DNA from: Leptodontidium sp. MPI-SDFR-AT-0119
Lineage: Eukaryota > Ascomycota > Leotiomycetes > Helotiales > Leptodontidiaceae
Assembly: GCA_020726505.1 (NCBI GenBank)
Contig: JAHLEZ010000016.1
Location: 434,001 to 498,000 of the forward strand
DNA length: 64,000 nucleotides
Direction: 5' to 3'
A program made the translations under genes and the position numbers. A model generated the notes under the pieces. The model did no database searches, was not told where the DNA came from, and saw nothing but the letters and a program-made list of their open reading frames with translations. Shown piece after piece: positions 1 through 11,117 of this stretch (positions are counted from its first letter, which is position 1; every line of letters begins with the position of its first letter).

Positions 1-452
1 TCCTCAAATGCTTCCCCTCTCATAATTCCATGAACATACGCATCCCCAACAAGCCTGAACTCTCCCTCTCCCCCTCCACATCTCCTCATAATCAAAGGAA
101 CACTCGCGCCCTTACAAACCATCACACTGTCCCCAACCTCCGTCGCGTGAGAAGCAAGACCAAGGAAGCCACCTTTCGTCCGCACAATCCTCCTATGCAA
201 CGCATAACGGCCCTGGATCTCAAACAATAGGAACGGCTTATTTGTGACAAAATTTCTCACAAGAACAAAAGCACTATACATGAGTCCGAATGGAAAACTT
301 GTCCCTTTATCCCAGAGCTCCACTTCCAGCTGTATGGACCTCAAAGTGTTTGGTAGTATTTTTTCAGTTATGCAATAGGAAATCTTCACGACACTGTGGC
401 AGATGTCATAATTGAAATACTTTTGAGGTATGAAGCGGATGCAGACATACAT
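1..452 (-). pseudogene. C-terminal part of a HET (heterokaryon incompatibility) domain protein, cut by window edge
   Basis: On the minus strand an open frame runs from a Met codon at 452-450 off the left edge of the window (about 150 residues). Its end carries the hallmark HET-protein tail: a GR-YALHRRI-RTKGG-LGL stretch, then GD-V-V-KGASVPLIMR, then LVGDAYVHGIMRGEA. In HET proteins this C-terminal block follows the HET domain; the family mediates nonself recognition and cell death. An in-frame TAA lies two codons upstream of the Met, so either an intron acceptor lies inside (for example near 421) or the gene is broken. No HET domain is visible upstream within 1.4 kb on this strand, so I favour a truncated relic, but an intact 5' part joined by introns cannot be excluded. 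Family call is strong; intactness is inference. Confidence 0.75.
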
Positions 453-749
453 TTTTTACTAAGTGATGAGGAAGAGCTGTGGATGGAATACCAAATCAGG
501 ACGCCAGGAAGCTGCTGTTCAACACCCAAATACACTGGACGACCTCTTTTTGAACAGGTTCTTCCTGAGAGTGACCAGTTTTACGTCTTTTTCTCCCATC
601 CTCACGATTATAACCATCCTTGGCAGTTAATCGCGTTTCTTAAATTACATAAGAGACTATCGCTTCGAGAACTGTTAGAACTCTACTGGGAGCTAAAGAA
701 CACCGGCAACATTCTGGCGTTGATCGACCGGAACCTCGACCTTCAGTAG
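368..749 (+). CDS. hypothetical open frame, weak ankyrin-like start
   Basis: A frame with no ATG start (first usable codon is GTG at 396) runs to a stop at 747-749 and follows a pyrimidine-rich TTTTCAG, which looks like a 3' splice site. Its first part, HDTVADVIIEILLRYEADAD, has the hydrophobic spacing of an ankyrin repeat helix pair. The rest (FLKLHKRLSLRELLELYWEL) is amphipathic and protein-like but I do not recognise it. It overlaps the antisense HET relic for about 55 bp. It could be the last exon of a small gene or a remnant of an ankyrin protein, or chance. Confidence 0.25.
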
Positions 750-1380
750 TAGTTGTCGAAGCAGGGACGAAGACTCCGAGAAGACCTATGGTTGGGAAAG
801 CTGGTAGGTGTGTGACGGTATCTAGGATGTTAGAAAGATACTTCAGCTGTAAGTACTAGCACTAGCACAGACCTGTAATATTAATTGCTGAGAAGACCGA
901 TTTCGCCGAATCAGGGGATACCGGAATGCATAGATCCGCCCTTCTCGAGTCAAAGTGTTGACGAAAAGTGCACAAATTTTCTTCTAGTCGTGGTGTATCG
1001 GCCATGTCGAGGGCTAGTCCTAAAACGCAGCAAACGTGAAAGGAGAGTAGTTTATCGACCGTCCAGGACAATACCAGGACAAGTTGTGGGGGTGGGTTGA
1101 TAATATTTGATTTCCTGTTGGTAGCGTCGCGCACAACATACTCGGTGTGAGGACTTGCAGCAACGTGGTGGGGTGAGGTTATTTATAATCTCCAATTGGA
1201 ATCTTTGGCAGCAAACTCACCACCCACATTCTCAAGGCCTCGCTAATCGACTCTTCCCTAAGACAACGCCTCAGTGTCAACCAGACGGTTGAAGCAGCGG
1301 CATATCAGCTGATGGTCACCGTATTTAGCAGCAGAAATCTTATATTAAGCCACACATCTTTTCTGATACCTTAAAGAGCT
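750..1380. other. no supportable gene
   Basis: Open frames here on both strands are under 95 codons and overlap each other without recognisable motifs. The minus strand may contain the far 3' end of the NLR relic described next, but frames break repeatedly and I could not match it. Confidence 0.4.
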
Positions 1381-2385
1381 GCCCTAGGACCTCTTCTCCG
1401 GTGCTTTCCGATTTGTGGGCTCCCCGGTCTGAATCAAGCTCCAGCCAGAGATCCTGGTTGTCAAGGTAAGCCCAGAGGCGAAGAAGCTGGGCCGAGAGTA
1501 AGTTCCGCGCTCGACGTGCTCAAATGAAATCTGCCATGTAGAATAGAGTGTTCGGTCTTTGTATGAGCTTAGTTCAGGGCTCATTTTCTGGAGCTTCGCC
1601 CATGATTCCTCGCATAAGCGAATATAGGCAGAGAAACTTGCCGCTTGATTAAGATATCCCCTTAACTGCCACATACAAGTGTTTTCAGGGTGAACCGAGG
1701 CGCTAAAGTTGCCCAAATTACAGGGCATGTACGCTAAGAGCACGAGTTCTTCGCTTAATTAGGCTCTCGCTACAAGCTCTTTCAGGATCTGCGCTGACCT
1801 GTTTTGAATGGCAGTTAAGGGGATACTCCAGCCGTCGCAAGTGCAAGAGGAAGTCCGTCTAGCTTCTTGGCAAGCTTTATAGCATCTAAATCTATAGACG
1901 AGATAGAGCTGCATAGAGAAATATAGACAGCGCCTACCATTCTCTAGTCCCTTTCGGTTTGATGTATTTGATAAAATCTTGAGACTACCCTGGATGTTTT
2001 TTAGCTTTGTAACTTGTATGCGATGCCCCATTTTAACTTCCGACAACCGTGTTGTGATAATAACTAAACTTTGATACGATTTAGGGAGAAATTGACGGAT
2101 ATTAATTGCTGCTAGGTCTGTGTTTTTAGCTGACTTTGGATTATCGTAATTATTGTAAATCATCACATCGCGTATTGTAAAGAAGACTCAGCTATACCTT
2201 GATGGCATCAATCACCTCGTCCAAGTCTCCCTTCATATCCACATTGCTCAGCCGGCCAGCCGAGGGGTATTCTCGTAATATTCACCGTAGCAAAACTCTG
2301 CTTCACCGAATCCTCGTCCTTGATGTTCAGCCAGAATATGGCCGAGTAATTGTCCTTGTGCCGCTTCGCGTACGCTATTCAAATC
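1381..2385 (-). pseudogene. NB-ARC (STAND/NLR-type) protein relic, frameshifted and carrying a MITE
   Basis: Reading the minus strand with several frame changes gives the classic order of a fungal NB-ARC protein. From 2355 down: AKRHKDNYSAIFWLNIKDED, then NVDMKGDLDEVIDAIKV followed by TAG where Trp is normal (TGG to TAG), RDVMIYNNYDNPK in place of the Walker B-like D-N-V-D-N-P, INIRQFLP...VIITTRLSEV (RNBS-B-like), KLDGLPLALATAG (GLPLA motif), then after a 167-bp insertion YLNQAASF-AYIRLCEESWAKL, TLYSTWQISFEHVE, and, one frame over, LLRLWAYLDNQDLWLEL (winged-helix part). At least four frameshifts and one stop are visible. The P-loop expected just before 2355 is not recognisable. Such proteins act as intracellular nonself receptors in fungi; this copy cannot make one. 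It neighbours the HET relic at 1-452. Confidence 0.8.
1657..1823. mobile_element. 167-bp MITE (Tc1/mariner-like) inside the NLR relic
   Basis: The two ends are perfect 15-bp inverted repeats, TCCCCTTAACTGCCA at 1657-1671 and its reverse complement at 1809-1823. Each end is flanked by TA (1655-1656 and 1824-1825), the target duplication expected of Tc1/mariner elements. The insertion lies exactly between the GLPLALATAG motif and the YLNQ motif, which are adjacent in NB-ARC proteins, so it interrupts coding sequence. It has no coding capacity. Confidence 0.85.
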
Positions 2386-2685
2386 TTTCTTTCTCTAGTA
2401 TCTAGATTTTGGTCTGGGTGTAACAATACTAGGATAGCAAGGATGCCCAATGAACGCACGACTTGTTTTATAAAATTGTTCTGGTAAAGACGTTCTACCT
2501 TTCACCTCACATCTCCTTCCGACGTTAACCTCTTTTTCATGCAAGCTCAAATGAAACCACATTGCCAACACCCAACATACCAGTCTCCAACCACGGACCA
2601 TCAATCCGTAATGTCCATCACTTCCCACCACTTCCCATAACATCTCCAAAAATCTTATGCCCTTCCTACAAATTCACAGCTAGCC

Positions 2686-3009
2686 TCAGATTTGCTTCCG
2701 GGGCCGGCCTCGCCGTCTCTTCTGCTGTTGGCCGCCCGATACATCGACTTCACCAATACCCGCTCGGCTCGTAGAGAAGTGCACCTGGATACTCTAGGGT
2801 CTGGTGGGGTGGTGGGGGGGGGGGGGGTTAGCGATCTCTTCCCACGAGCAGCCATCCTTCCTCCTCATCTTAAGTATCGTCGTATCCTCTTCAGGTGTCC
2901 ACCGAACACGCTTTATCCGAGGACGAACGGCGGCGGGATACATCTTAGAATGTGCGCTAGCGTCGTGAGGGTTTGTAGCCTCTGCGGACGTCACCTTGTC
3001 AGAACGCAT
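2686..3009 (-). pseudogene. Myb/SANT-domain protein with C-terminal AT-hook, broken at a poly-G run
   Basis: The minus strand encodes RIKRVRWTPEEDTTILKMRR followed by KDGCSWEEIA, the first two helices of a fungal SANT/Myb-like domain. Downstream, in a shifted frame, comes SIQVHFST, the third helix end, and then a tail QQQKRRRGRPRKQI with an AT-hook core RGRPRK and stop (2688-2686). Between the halves lies a 14-base G run (C run in the gene, 2814-2827), a frame change and a TAG. Known members bind DNA in the nucleus. The preceding minus-strand frame 3362-3099 (Ser/Arg-rich, ends in a stop) may be an upstream exon. The break could also be a sequencing error in the homopolymer, but the extra TAG argues for real decay. 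Confidence 0.65.
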
Positions 3010-3362
3010 ACCTAACGCTTCGGAATAGAGGTGCTCTGGGACATGTGACAGCTAGAAGTCGAGATTATATGTCGTCTTGTTCTTAATCTTGGTGCATTTT
3101 AGGCAGCCTTGAAAGGGCCATTCCTAGTACTCCGCGAATGGTGCCGACTCCACCGTAACGGAGGGACTCCGAGAGGTTCGCGAAGGCTGGTGGTCGTCAT
3201 CAGTTGTGGGTGCGGCTCACGGGGTAGTATCAGAGCGTTGTCGGTCGAGGCCTCGTCATCCTCGTGTCTGGCTGCAATTGCTGGCTTCGGGGTGGTAGAT
3301 ATCGCTGCCAATCTCAGTCTCGTCCGGGTGCCGCCACTTCGCTCCCCGTTCCTCCGGCTCAT

Positions 3363-4079
3363 CGCCGTCGTCCGTATCTTTCAGCTTATAAAAACAAACG
3401 ACAAATCGAGATAACGTCAACGACGACAAAAGTCTCTCCCAGTGATCTGCAGCGATCCCATGGTGCGGGCGGGGTCCAGTGATCTTAGGTTATCCTCGTT
3501 ACGAAGGCGGGCTGCATTAAAACCGGCCATCTAGTTAAGCGAGAGTTTTTCGCAGCAAGACCCTCGACTTCTAAAGTTATTATACGTTTTCATAACATTA
3601 ATAAATCTAAAATTTTTATTTGTGTAAAATTTGAAGGTTAAAGTTTAACCTACATAAGAGAGAGTTTAATTTAATAGTGAAGTTCCTCGGATGCACGCCT
3701 TTAAAAACGAGGGAATTTTGGTGTTCCTCGCCAAGCTTCAAATGGCCGGATTTCAATGCCGCCCGTCTTCGTCATGAACACGGTCACGGTACAGTGATGT
3801 GCAATAATTTTGAACACCTATTGTCATGCCAACTTTCTAGCGAGACTACTTATAGTACTTTCAAGGCGGCAGTACTTGGACTGCCCACTGTACAAAGAAA
3901 TACCGGAGCTTGCCGTAAGAGGCGTTCTCAAGATCGTGTATTCAACCATCACATGAGCATAAGATTGTGGCTGCCGGGAGCAAAAACTATCCGCTCGACA
4001 AAAGTATTTATCCCCATTCCTCCCACTGACTCTTTCAGCACAACCTGCTCAAATAAATATTGTGTCTCGAATCAACAGT
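3363..4079. other. intergenic, AT-rich centre, promoter side of the monooxygenase gene
   Basis: Around 3570-3670 the sequence becomes AT-rich without frames. A long plus-strand frame starting with GTG at 3677 overlaps the monooxygenase start out of frame and is judged a shadow. I see no RNA gene or repeat. Confidence 0.4.
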
Positions 4080-5647
4080 ATGAAATCCATAGCGATCATC
4101 GGAGCTGGTGTTGGAGGATGCACCACCTACCTCTTCCTCCAAAAGCATGTTGTCCCCCACATTCCCAACATAAAAATCCATATCTACGAAGCCTACCCAG
4201 CACCGCCATATCTCTCAAAATCGACCCCGAGCACCCGCTCTCCCACTCACACAATCAACCCAGAAGAAAGACCAAACCTTTACTCCACCCCAGCAACAAA
4301 CGTTACCACTGCAACTGGCGGTTTCCTCGGCTTTTCCCCCAACGGAATCCGCGTTCTCAAGTCTCTGGACCCGGAGATTTACGCTCGCATTCAAGCATAT
4401 AGCATCGAAGTTGACGTGTTCGCCTTCCAGATTTCCTCTGGCCGTATGCTAGGGAATTTTTCCTCGGGAGGAAAGGAGCGGTACGGACATGGGACGTTTA
4501 TGATCAATCGCGCTGCATTGCATGATGCTGTGTTGGAAAAGGTGAGACATGAAGACATTAGTTTCGGGAGGAAGGTCGCAAGGGTAGTGGATGGGGAGAA
4601 GATAGTGAGGGTTGAGTTTGAGGACGGGGGGAGTGTGGAGGCGGACTTGGTGGTGGGCGCTGATGGAGTATGGGGAAAAACGAAGGATGCTATTGAGAAA
4701 TGTAGGGGCTTGACGGCCGAGTATGAGTAAGTGTTCCATCTTCATGAAAATTTATACGACTGACAAATACTTGAAGCGGTCTTGTAGGTATCGGTGGGTT
4801 TCTCGACGAAAAGACGACTCGGAATCTACTCGATAAGCTCCAGTCCAACAAGGATCTGGTCATCCCCAAGAACGCGGTGACTATGACCTTTGGTTCTGGA
4901 GCTTTCTTCGGAACCGTTATCGACCTGGATCGACTAGACAAACCTACGTCTAAAGATGGCAGCTATGAAAATGGCGATGTTGAGCATGACATCCCTTTCG
5001 CGGCTTGGTGGTCAACATTTCCCATGGAGCCCGCTCCAACATCCCGCACTCCCTTCTCCGAAGTTAAAGAAAAGGTGCTCGAAAAGCACAAAGGCTGGAC
5101 CCCTCTAATTACAGCTCTCATTGAAGCTAGTGGATTCGACGAGCGAAAGGGAAGTACACTGGTACTCCCACGCTGGATCACACCAACTCTTCCGAAGTGG
5201 ACGAGTGACAGCGGCCGTATCCTTCTGATGGGTGATACTGCACATTGCATGCCTCCTGATAGTGGTCAAGGCGCAAGCTGTGCGGTTGAAGATGCCATGA
5301 CAATTGGACTGCTGTGCGAGGCTCTCTTTTCCGACCTGAAAGCAAGCGAAAGTTCGGAATCAGAGAAGTTGAAACAATTGTGTGACTTGTATACCAAAAT
5401 CCGCAAGCCGAGGTGTGAGTATATTGTTGCCGAGGCCCGGAAACGAGGAGATCTAAAGAGAGATATGGGGTGGTTAGAGCAAACAATCCGTAATGTGGTC
5501 ATGTTTGCTTTGTGTAAGGTCATGCCGGAGTCAGCGATGGACGGATTTTTTTCTTGGGATACCGAGACAGAGGTGAAGAAAGCTTTGAAGGGAGAGGTTC
5601 CTGCTGTTAAAGGGAAGGGTAAAGTGATAACGGCGGCGGAGAAGTGA
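4080..5647 (+). CDS. FAD-dependent monooxygenase (salicylate hydroxylase / PHBH-fold, group A)
   Basis: Exons 4080-4726 and 4777-5647, one 50-bp intron (GTAAGT...GAAG, TGAC branch site); the join restores phase and gives 505 residues. I chose the ATG at 4080 because the Rossmann motif starts right after it: IAIIGAGVGG at residues 4-13 binds the FAD ADP moiety. GADGVWG at about 193-199 matches the family DG motif, and GDTAHCMPPDSGQGASCAVE from 368 is the GD motif contacting the ribityl chain and flavin. Family members hydroxylate aromatic or polyketide substrates with NAD(P)H and O2. No signal peptide or membrane segment is seen, so it is probably soluble. The next gene, a Zn2Cys6 regulator, is 1.4 kb away on the other strand. 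The substrate cannot be told from sequence; it may serve secondary metabolism or aromatic degradation. Confidence 0.92.
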
Positions 5648-5649
5648 GA

Positions 5650-6085
5650 AGAAACATGCTGAATGTAAAGAATGCAAAGGAGGCTAACTTCGCTTTATGT
5701 GTGGCTAAGTGTAAATTCAGTTAGAACAAAGGAGATAGAATCCGTTACTCTCATTAGCGGCGGTCTCCCGCGATTACATTCATTCTATCACCTACTTGTG
5801 ATTGTGGCGACGTCTGCCTAGTGCTGTGTTATTCAGCCGCCGCCACACTCGCTTGGCGGCGATGGGAGTGGTTTCTACCTTCGGCTGGCCCGTGTTGAAA
5901 CGTGCAGGGTTGACTAGCATAAGGCGCAGCAACCTGCACTTATATTCAAAGGAGAGTCCTTCAGACCTTCTTCTTCCTTCCTTAGCAATTAAGAGGTTAC
6001 CTTACAACTGCCCGGAACAAACTTAAGAGGCACATCAGAAGATCGATAATATCTGGGCCTCGAGTCTTCTCTTCACCCTCTGGAA
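5650..6085. other. no supportable gene
   Basis: The stretch after the monooxygenase stop contains its probable 3' UTR and short overlapping frames with no recognisable motif. Confidence 0.4.
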
Positions 6086-6420
6086 ATGCCGACGATCTGG
6101 AGAAGGTTTAAGCGCAGGCGCACCCTACCACGGAAACACGACCAATCTCAGTTGAGATGCGAGCGCTGTTCAAGTATAGACTTGGAAGGTCTGCTTCAAG
6201 CCGACAAGACAAGATCACTCGCTGATCTCAAAAGTGTGCAAGACCGCCATTGCTATGATGGAAGAATGCATCAATCAATTTGGGACCACTCAACAAATTG
6301 TGCCTCGATCTACGATGTCCCTTGTGCGACATCCTTCGTCACTTGCGTCCTACAGTGTCGTCGTACCCGCTTATGGACGTGTATCTGATCCCGGCTCGCG
6401 CTTTGAGCTATCTTGAGCCG
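6086..6420 (+). pseudogene. possible N-terminal fragment of a HET-type protein
   Basis: The frame from the ATG at 6086 reads LRCERCSSIDLEGLLQADKT followed by SLADLKSVQDR. This resembles the pre-HET region of many fungal HET proteins, where a C-x2-C precedes I-D-x-L and a later C-P-x-C follows. A CPLCDIL stretch does appear about 130 bp on, but in another frame (about 6330-6350). No HET core (ALSY-WG, D-x-x-CINQ) is found downstream before the poly-G run at 6698. I read it as a decayed fragment; the call rests on short motifs only. Confidence 0.35.
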
Positions 6421-6697
6421 ACCGTGAGCCTGGTACAATACGATTGCAGGAACTCTTTCTATAATTACGTTGCACTAGGCAATTAAAAGTCTTTAGTTTA
6501 CATTCGAAAGTAAATAATAAGGCTTAAGAATACTTTAACCTTAATCAAATTACTTGATAGCGTCTAGTTCTCAATCTTGATTAAATATCTTGACTTGGCT
6601 CAAGAGGTTAGCATCGACGGCGTACCGGCTCTCGAGGTCTAGGTTACGATTTAGAGGCAAAAAGCTGAGCTAGAAGGAGAGAATGCAGAGTGATGCA

Positions 6698-6717
6698 GGG
6701 GGGGGGGGGGGGGGGGG
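6698..6717. repeat. 20-base poly-G tract
   Basis: An uninterrupted run of 20 G residues in AT-leaning intergenic sequence. The rest of 6490-7078 shows no gene. Confidence 0.9.
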
Positions 6718-7078
6718 CGGGTTATACTTTAGATAGTTTATAGGGCATTAGGGGCAGTTCGTATAAAGGATTGATGAGATATGAGTAGATACAAGCGGCA
6801 AGAGTGTCTCTTCGCTTATTTCTCTAGATTATTAGTAAATGAGACCACCTTCTCCACTCTACAACCATAAACCGCAGGAAACACAGTCACATACGTGTAT
6901 ACATTTCATTCCGAACAGATTTGCAGTTCAACCAGAGTCCTTTGGAACGTTCTGGAGTAGGGCGGATATGAGACTTAAATCGCTGAGCGAGGCTGAGCCG
7001 CTTCCAACTCTTTGAGCTCATCAACTCAGCGATCAATACTAAAATGGAGAGAACTCTCGCTTGGCCCCTATCTATCTA

Positions 7079-8769
7079 TCAAACCCAGTCCTGCGGGCTA
7101 ACACCAACATTCTCCACCGAATACAACCCCACGATCCCGTCCTGCTCGTCATCCTCCTTCACCCGCACCGGCTCCGCAAACTCACTCAAGAACTTCAGCA
7201 TCCACGTATCCATCCGGAAACTCGAGTCGCTGTTCTGCCTACACACCTCGTGGAAGATCTGCAGCCGGGCAAAACAGCTCTCGAGCATGGGCCAGTACTC
7301 TCGCAGCCGCATTAGGATGGTGAAGTTCCGCTCGAGCCGGGAGCGCGCGGCCGCTATGACCACCTCATCGGTATCGAAGAGCAACGTGTGGATCTGGATC
7401 GTCGACGCGATGACGAGGATGTGCCCGACCATGTTGTACCAGACCTCGCAGCCGGGGGTGGCGTGCGAGGCGTAGACGATGGTGCAGAGTTTCGCGGCGA
7501 AGGCTTTGCACTTGTTGGCGTAGTAGTGGTTCTCGGAGCCGTGGCGGCCTTCGTGAAGGAGCGGGTAGAAGAGCAGCTGGCCGAAGTGGTAGTAGCCCAA
7601 GTAGACGGCTACGAAAATCCGTCCGAGGCCTTGGGACGCGTACCGCTGGAGGTTCGCAGGAGTGTCGTGCATATATGGCGGGAGCGCGGCGTACCAGTCG
7701 TCCATTTTCTGGGAGAGGTCGCGCACGGTTTGCTCGACTACGAGGGTAATGGTGCTTCCGGCAGCTGTTTCGGCCATTGCGTCGTTGATTTGGGAGAGGA
7801 TCCGGTTGAGGGTTATCATTTGGGCGAGGAGAGACGAAGAGGAATCATCCCCATGATCGGGCGGTACATTTCCTGGGCGCCATTGCAGAAACCCCATCTC
7901 GTCTATTGGCAATGGAAGGTCCTCCATATGAGGCATCTGTCGTGGAAGACGAACACTTCGCGATGACCAGACATCTACCATGCATAGAGTCCACCATACT
8001 CGTATGGTCAACATTTTGGACAAATGCCACGCGTTGGAAACTTACCTCTGATGTTGACTTCTCGCTCTAGCGGATCTTGTACTGGCCTCCTCGCGATGTC
8101 TAGTAAAGTTGCCATTCGACATGCCACCGTGTAATAGACGGACTCAGTAATAGCATTGTCTTCAGTGGTGCTGATGCCACCAAGGAGGACGCAAGCTTGA
8201 ATGGTGGTGATAGAATTGACTCGGAGATCGAGAAGTTTGGTGCTTTCGTCATAGTACGGCATACAACGATCCCGTGGCGGAATATTTGAAAATATTGCAT
8301 TTGATGAGAATCTGGAAAGTATAAACACTTGCTTACAAGAGAGGAGGTAGAGTTAAACCTAGCGGATAGTGCCATCATGGCAAAAAGTAGGACTCGAGGA
8401 GCTGTCCCGTTTCTAACTTGCTCGATGAAGCTGGGTCTGTGGAATAAGGAATGAAATTGATCGTGAATGAGATCAAAATAAAGCTCAACGAGCTCTAAGC
8501 ACAGCTCTACGGAAGGCAAAGCAATTCCGGTCTCGGGTGTCTCGCTGTTATGACTTTCGACAACTATCCCGGTATTTTCGTGTCGTCGAGCTTTCGAAGG
8601 TGTTATGCCTCGATGGCACTTGAAGCCTCGTACATCGCAGTACGAGCACGTGCTCGAGCCCTTTTCCGTGTGGCATTTCCGTCTGCGTGATCTAGCAGCT
8701 GATCAGCAAACTTTCGAAGTTATCAAAGACGTTTTACCTGCAGGCTGTACAAGCAACTAAGGCCCTCAT
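7079..8769 (-). CDS. Zn(II)2Cys6 transcription factor with fungal_trans domain
   Basis: Four exons on the minus strand, 8769-8738, 8691-8359, 8311-8046 and 7998-7079, with introns of 46, 47 and 47 nt; all junctions keep phase and give 516 residues. The first intron splits the zinc cluster. Once joined, cysteines stand at 7, 10, 17, 26, 29 and 36 in the pattern C-x2-C-x6-C-x8-C-x2-C-x6-C, with the basic SRRRK between, which is the canonical binuclear cluster. The middle and C-terminal parts match the fungal-specific transcription factor domain (LFHRPSF, TIQACVLLG, VWWTLCMVDVWSS). The linker is short and has no clear coiled coil. It is a nuclear DNA-binding regulator. It lies between the monooxygenase and the alpha-galactosidase gene and is a good candidate regulator of the neighbouring sugar genes, but that is inference from position. 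Confidence 0.92.
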
Positions 8770-9257
8770 GTCGTTTTTCTTCCGTTTGATGAATTTGAGC
8801 TCGGCTGGCTAAATGGAAAAGCGTGACTTGGATAATGGGCCTGGGCAGCAGGTCACTGCTAGTTATGCCGTACTTAGGCAGTGGACTCCCCAAAATCCTC
8901 GAGAAGTGAAGCTGTTGAGAGTTCGGTGTCAAGCACGGCTTGATGCTTTCAACCTTTGTGAGCCTTGTCAGATCCGGGAAGTAGAATGTCGGTGGGCATT
9001 GAGATAGATGTTGGAGTCGGGTATGCACCCCGCAAAAATGAAAATGTAGTGGCCTGGCGTTTGAGGCAGAATATGTCGGCTGCCAGGATCACGTGGATAT
9101 CTGATTCCGCTTAGATTAGGGGTTCGCTAGTATCTATTCTCATTCCTCTCCTTCCTTCTCTTTGTAGGATTCAGCCCTCCATTAAACACTTATTTCACGC
9201 ATCTACCTAATTTCTATAGCTTCTAACCTCAATCCTTTATGCCGCATAGACTCAGAC

Positions 9258-11117
9258 CTATAGCTCATCCTTCGCCATAGAATATCTCGCTGTCTTCTCC
9301 CCAGGATTTCTTAGACGGAAAACTTCTGCAGAGTGTCTCTTTACCAGCACACTCAAGGTCCCACCTGCCGCAATAGAGAATGTTTTCTTCCCCAAGAGTC
9401 GTGGGTCTCCGGCTTTCAGGCCTTCCCGATAACTGATCGCACTAGAATTGTACCAATTCGCCTCCTGCCAAAGTTGCTCCAGGGATTGCAAGTCACTGTC
9501 AGCATCGAGGATCTTCTGCGCGGTTCCGACATCCATCCTCCCAGCCCATAAGTCGTATACATTCCAGGTTTGCTGCACCTGTGGCGCCGAACCTTCTGGT
9601 CCCTCGTAGTAGAATATCTCTTCTAGCGATGCAGACATCTGGATGTCTTCGTCTGCGGCATTGAACAAAATCACGACTTGATCGCCGCCGGCAAGCTGGC
9701 CTGTCCACAAATGCGTCTCTCCCATTCCATACTTATCTTTCTTGACATTCGTATCGCGACGTACGAGATTGGCAGCGCGACCAAGGGGATCTTGGCTTAT
9801 TGCAATGATTGCTGGGTTGTTGAGAATCGTGAGAGTTTTTGCGGACATTGTGCTCAGATCATGGCCCATGAGCAATGGCGACTTCAATGAAGCCCACATG
9901 GAGAAATGCGCTTTGTACTGGATTTATAGATTAATCTCGGGTTTCACAGAAGTATTCCACGCATCGCCGGAACGTTCGTACCTCATCATCTGTCATTCCT
10001 CCATTTCCCACTTCGAGCATGTCAAGATCGTTCCAGCCTCCTGGCTGTGCGCGATCGGAGAATGCAGATACCCGGTTTATTATGTTCAAAACGGAGCAGT
10101 GAGTACCTTCGGATTGTCAGTACGCTTGATGGGTACAGCGGAGAACGTGGAGGCCGACCTGGCGCAATGCAGTGCGGATCTTTCGCATCATCACAACTAC
10201 AAAGTGCGTCTGGCCTAGTAAACGAATCATATATGTCGCCCGATATTCGCCACGAATTTGCAAGAGACATTCCCCACTAGATCGCTCGTCAGCTTCGTGC
10301 TTCAGGTTCAGTCTCCCCCCAATTGCACCATTTGTAGAATGAGCAAAAAAAAGCGGCTCACCGTGTGGACATAATCTTCTCCCCAGTTCGATAAGCTATA
10401 CAATATAGGTCTTCCGGTAGCATTCAGAGCTTTCCACATTACATTGTATCGATTATAGGATATCTGAGGCGTGCCGAACCGGCCCAAATGATAGCAGTTG
10501 TCATATTTTAAATAGTCCACACCCCACGAACTGAACGCTTGCGCATCTTGAGTTTCGAAATCCAATGAACCAGCTTTGAGGAATTAGCACTTTTCAAGCC
10601 CTGCTTTTCTTAACAAAAAAATAAAATAAAATAAAAATAAAAACAATAAAAAATTAATCACTTACCAAACCTCGCACACGTCATCTCCCCAGCGCTGGAA
10701 TACATCCCGAAGAGTAACCCGCGGGCGTGAATGTCATCAGCGATCGCTTTCATACCACGAGGAAACTTCTTCGGATCAGCAAGGAGCCATTGGTCTGAGT
10801 CTCTACGTCCGGCCGACCAGCAGTCATCCAGGACAACGTATGTATAGCCAACGTCACGAAGGCCAGAGTTGACCAGCTTGGCGGAGGTGTCGAGGAGCAA
10901 TGAGTCGGACACATCACAACCTAAAGAATTCCAATTATTCTCGCGGAGTGTCAGCGCAGCCATGATATGATATGAGTCGGGACGGATGAGGGGGCAATGG
11001 CCCGGGCTTCTTGGAACTCACCCATCCCATTTGAGGCGTTCTTGCGAGACCATTGTTGACGCCAATAGTGCTGCCGACGAGCAGTCCTACAAGGACCGAA
11101 ACGCTTCGTGATGCCAT
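9258..11117 (-). CDS. secreted alpha-galactosidase, GH27
   Basis: Six exons on the minus strand: 11117-11022, 10939-10666, 10573-10362, 10276-10159, 10106-9982, 9917-9258; all phases match and give 494 residues. Residues 1-25 form a signal peptide, followed by RTPQMGWNNWNSLGCDVS, the usual GH27 opening, and VVLDDCWS. YLKYDNC places the catalytic nucleophile at about Asp148 and SWRISGD the acid/base at about Asp208. Then come PGGWNDLDMLEVGNGGMT and KSPLLMGHDL. The C-terminal part is the usual beta-sandwich. GH27 enzymes release terminal alpha-galactose from melibiose, raffinose and galactomannan outside the cell. The intron before HCSVLN has an atypical donor (GTCGGC) but an ideal TACTGAC branch site. 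The gene diverges from the MFS transporter gene across about 1 kb, which suggests shared control. Confidence 0.95.

Noticed and set aside
862..1134. 90-codon minus-strand frame with an overlapping plus-strand frame
   Set aside because: No motif, no splice context, both strands equally open; chance.
3677..4402. 241-codon plus-strand frame beginning with GTG
   Set aside because: It overlaps the monooxygenase exon in another frame, has no ATG start and no motif; the monooxygenase frame explains the sequence.
7388..7966. 192-codon plus-strand frame over the regulator gene
   Set aside because: Antisense shadow of the GC-rich fourth exon of the Zn2Cys6 gene; no motif.
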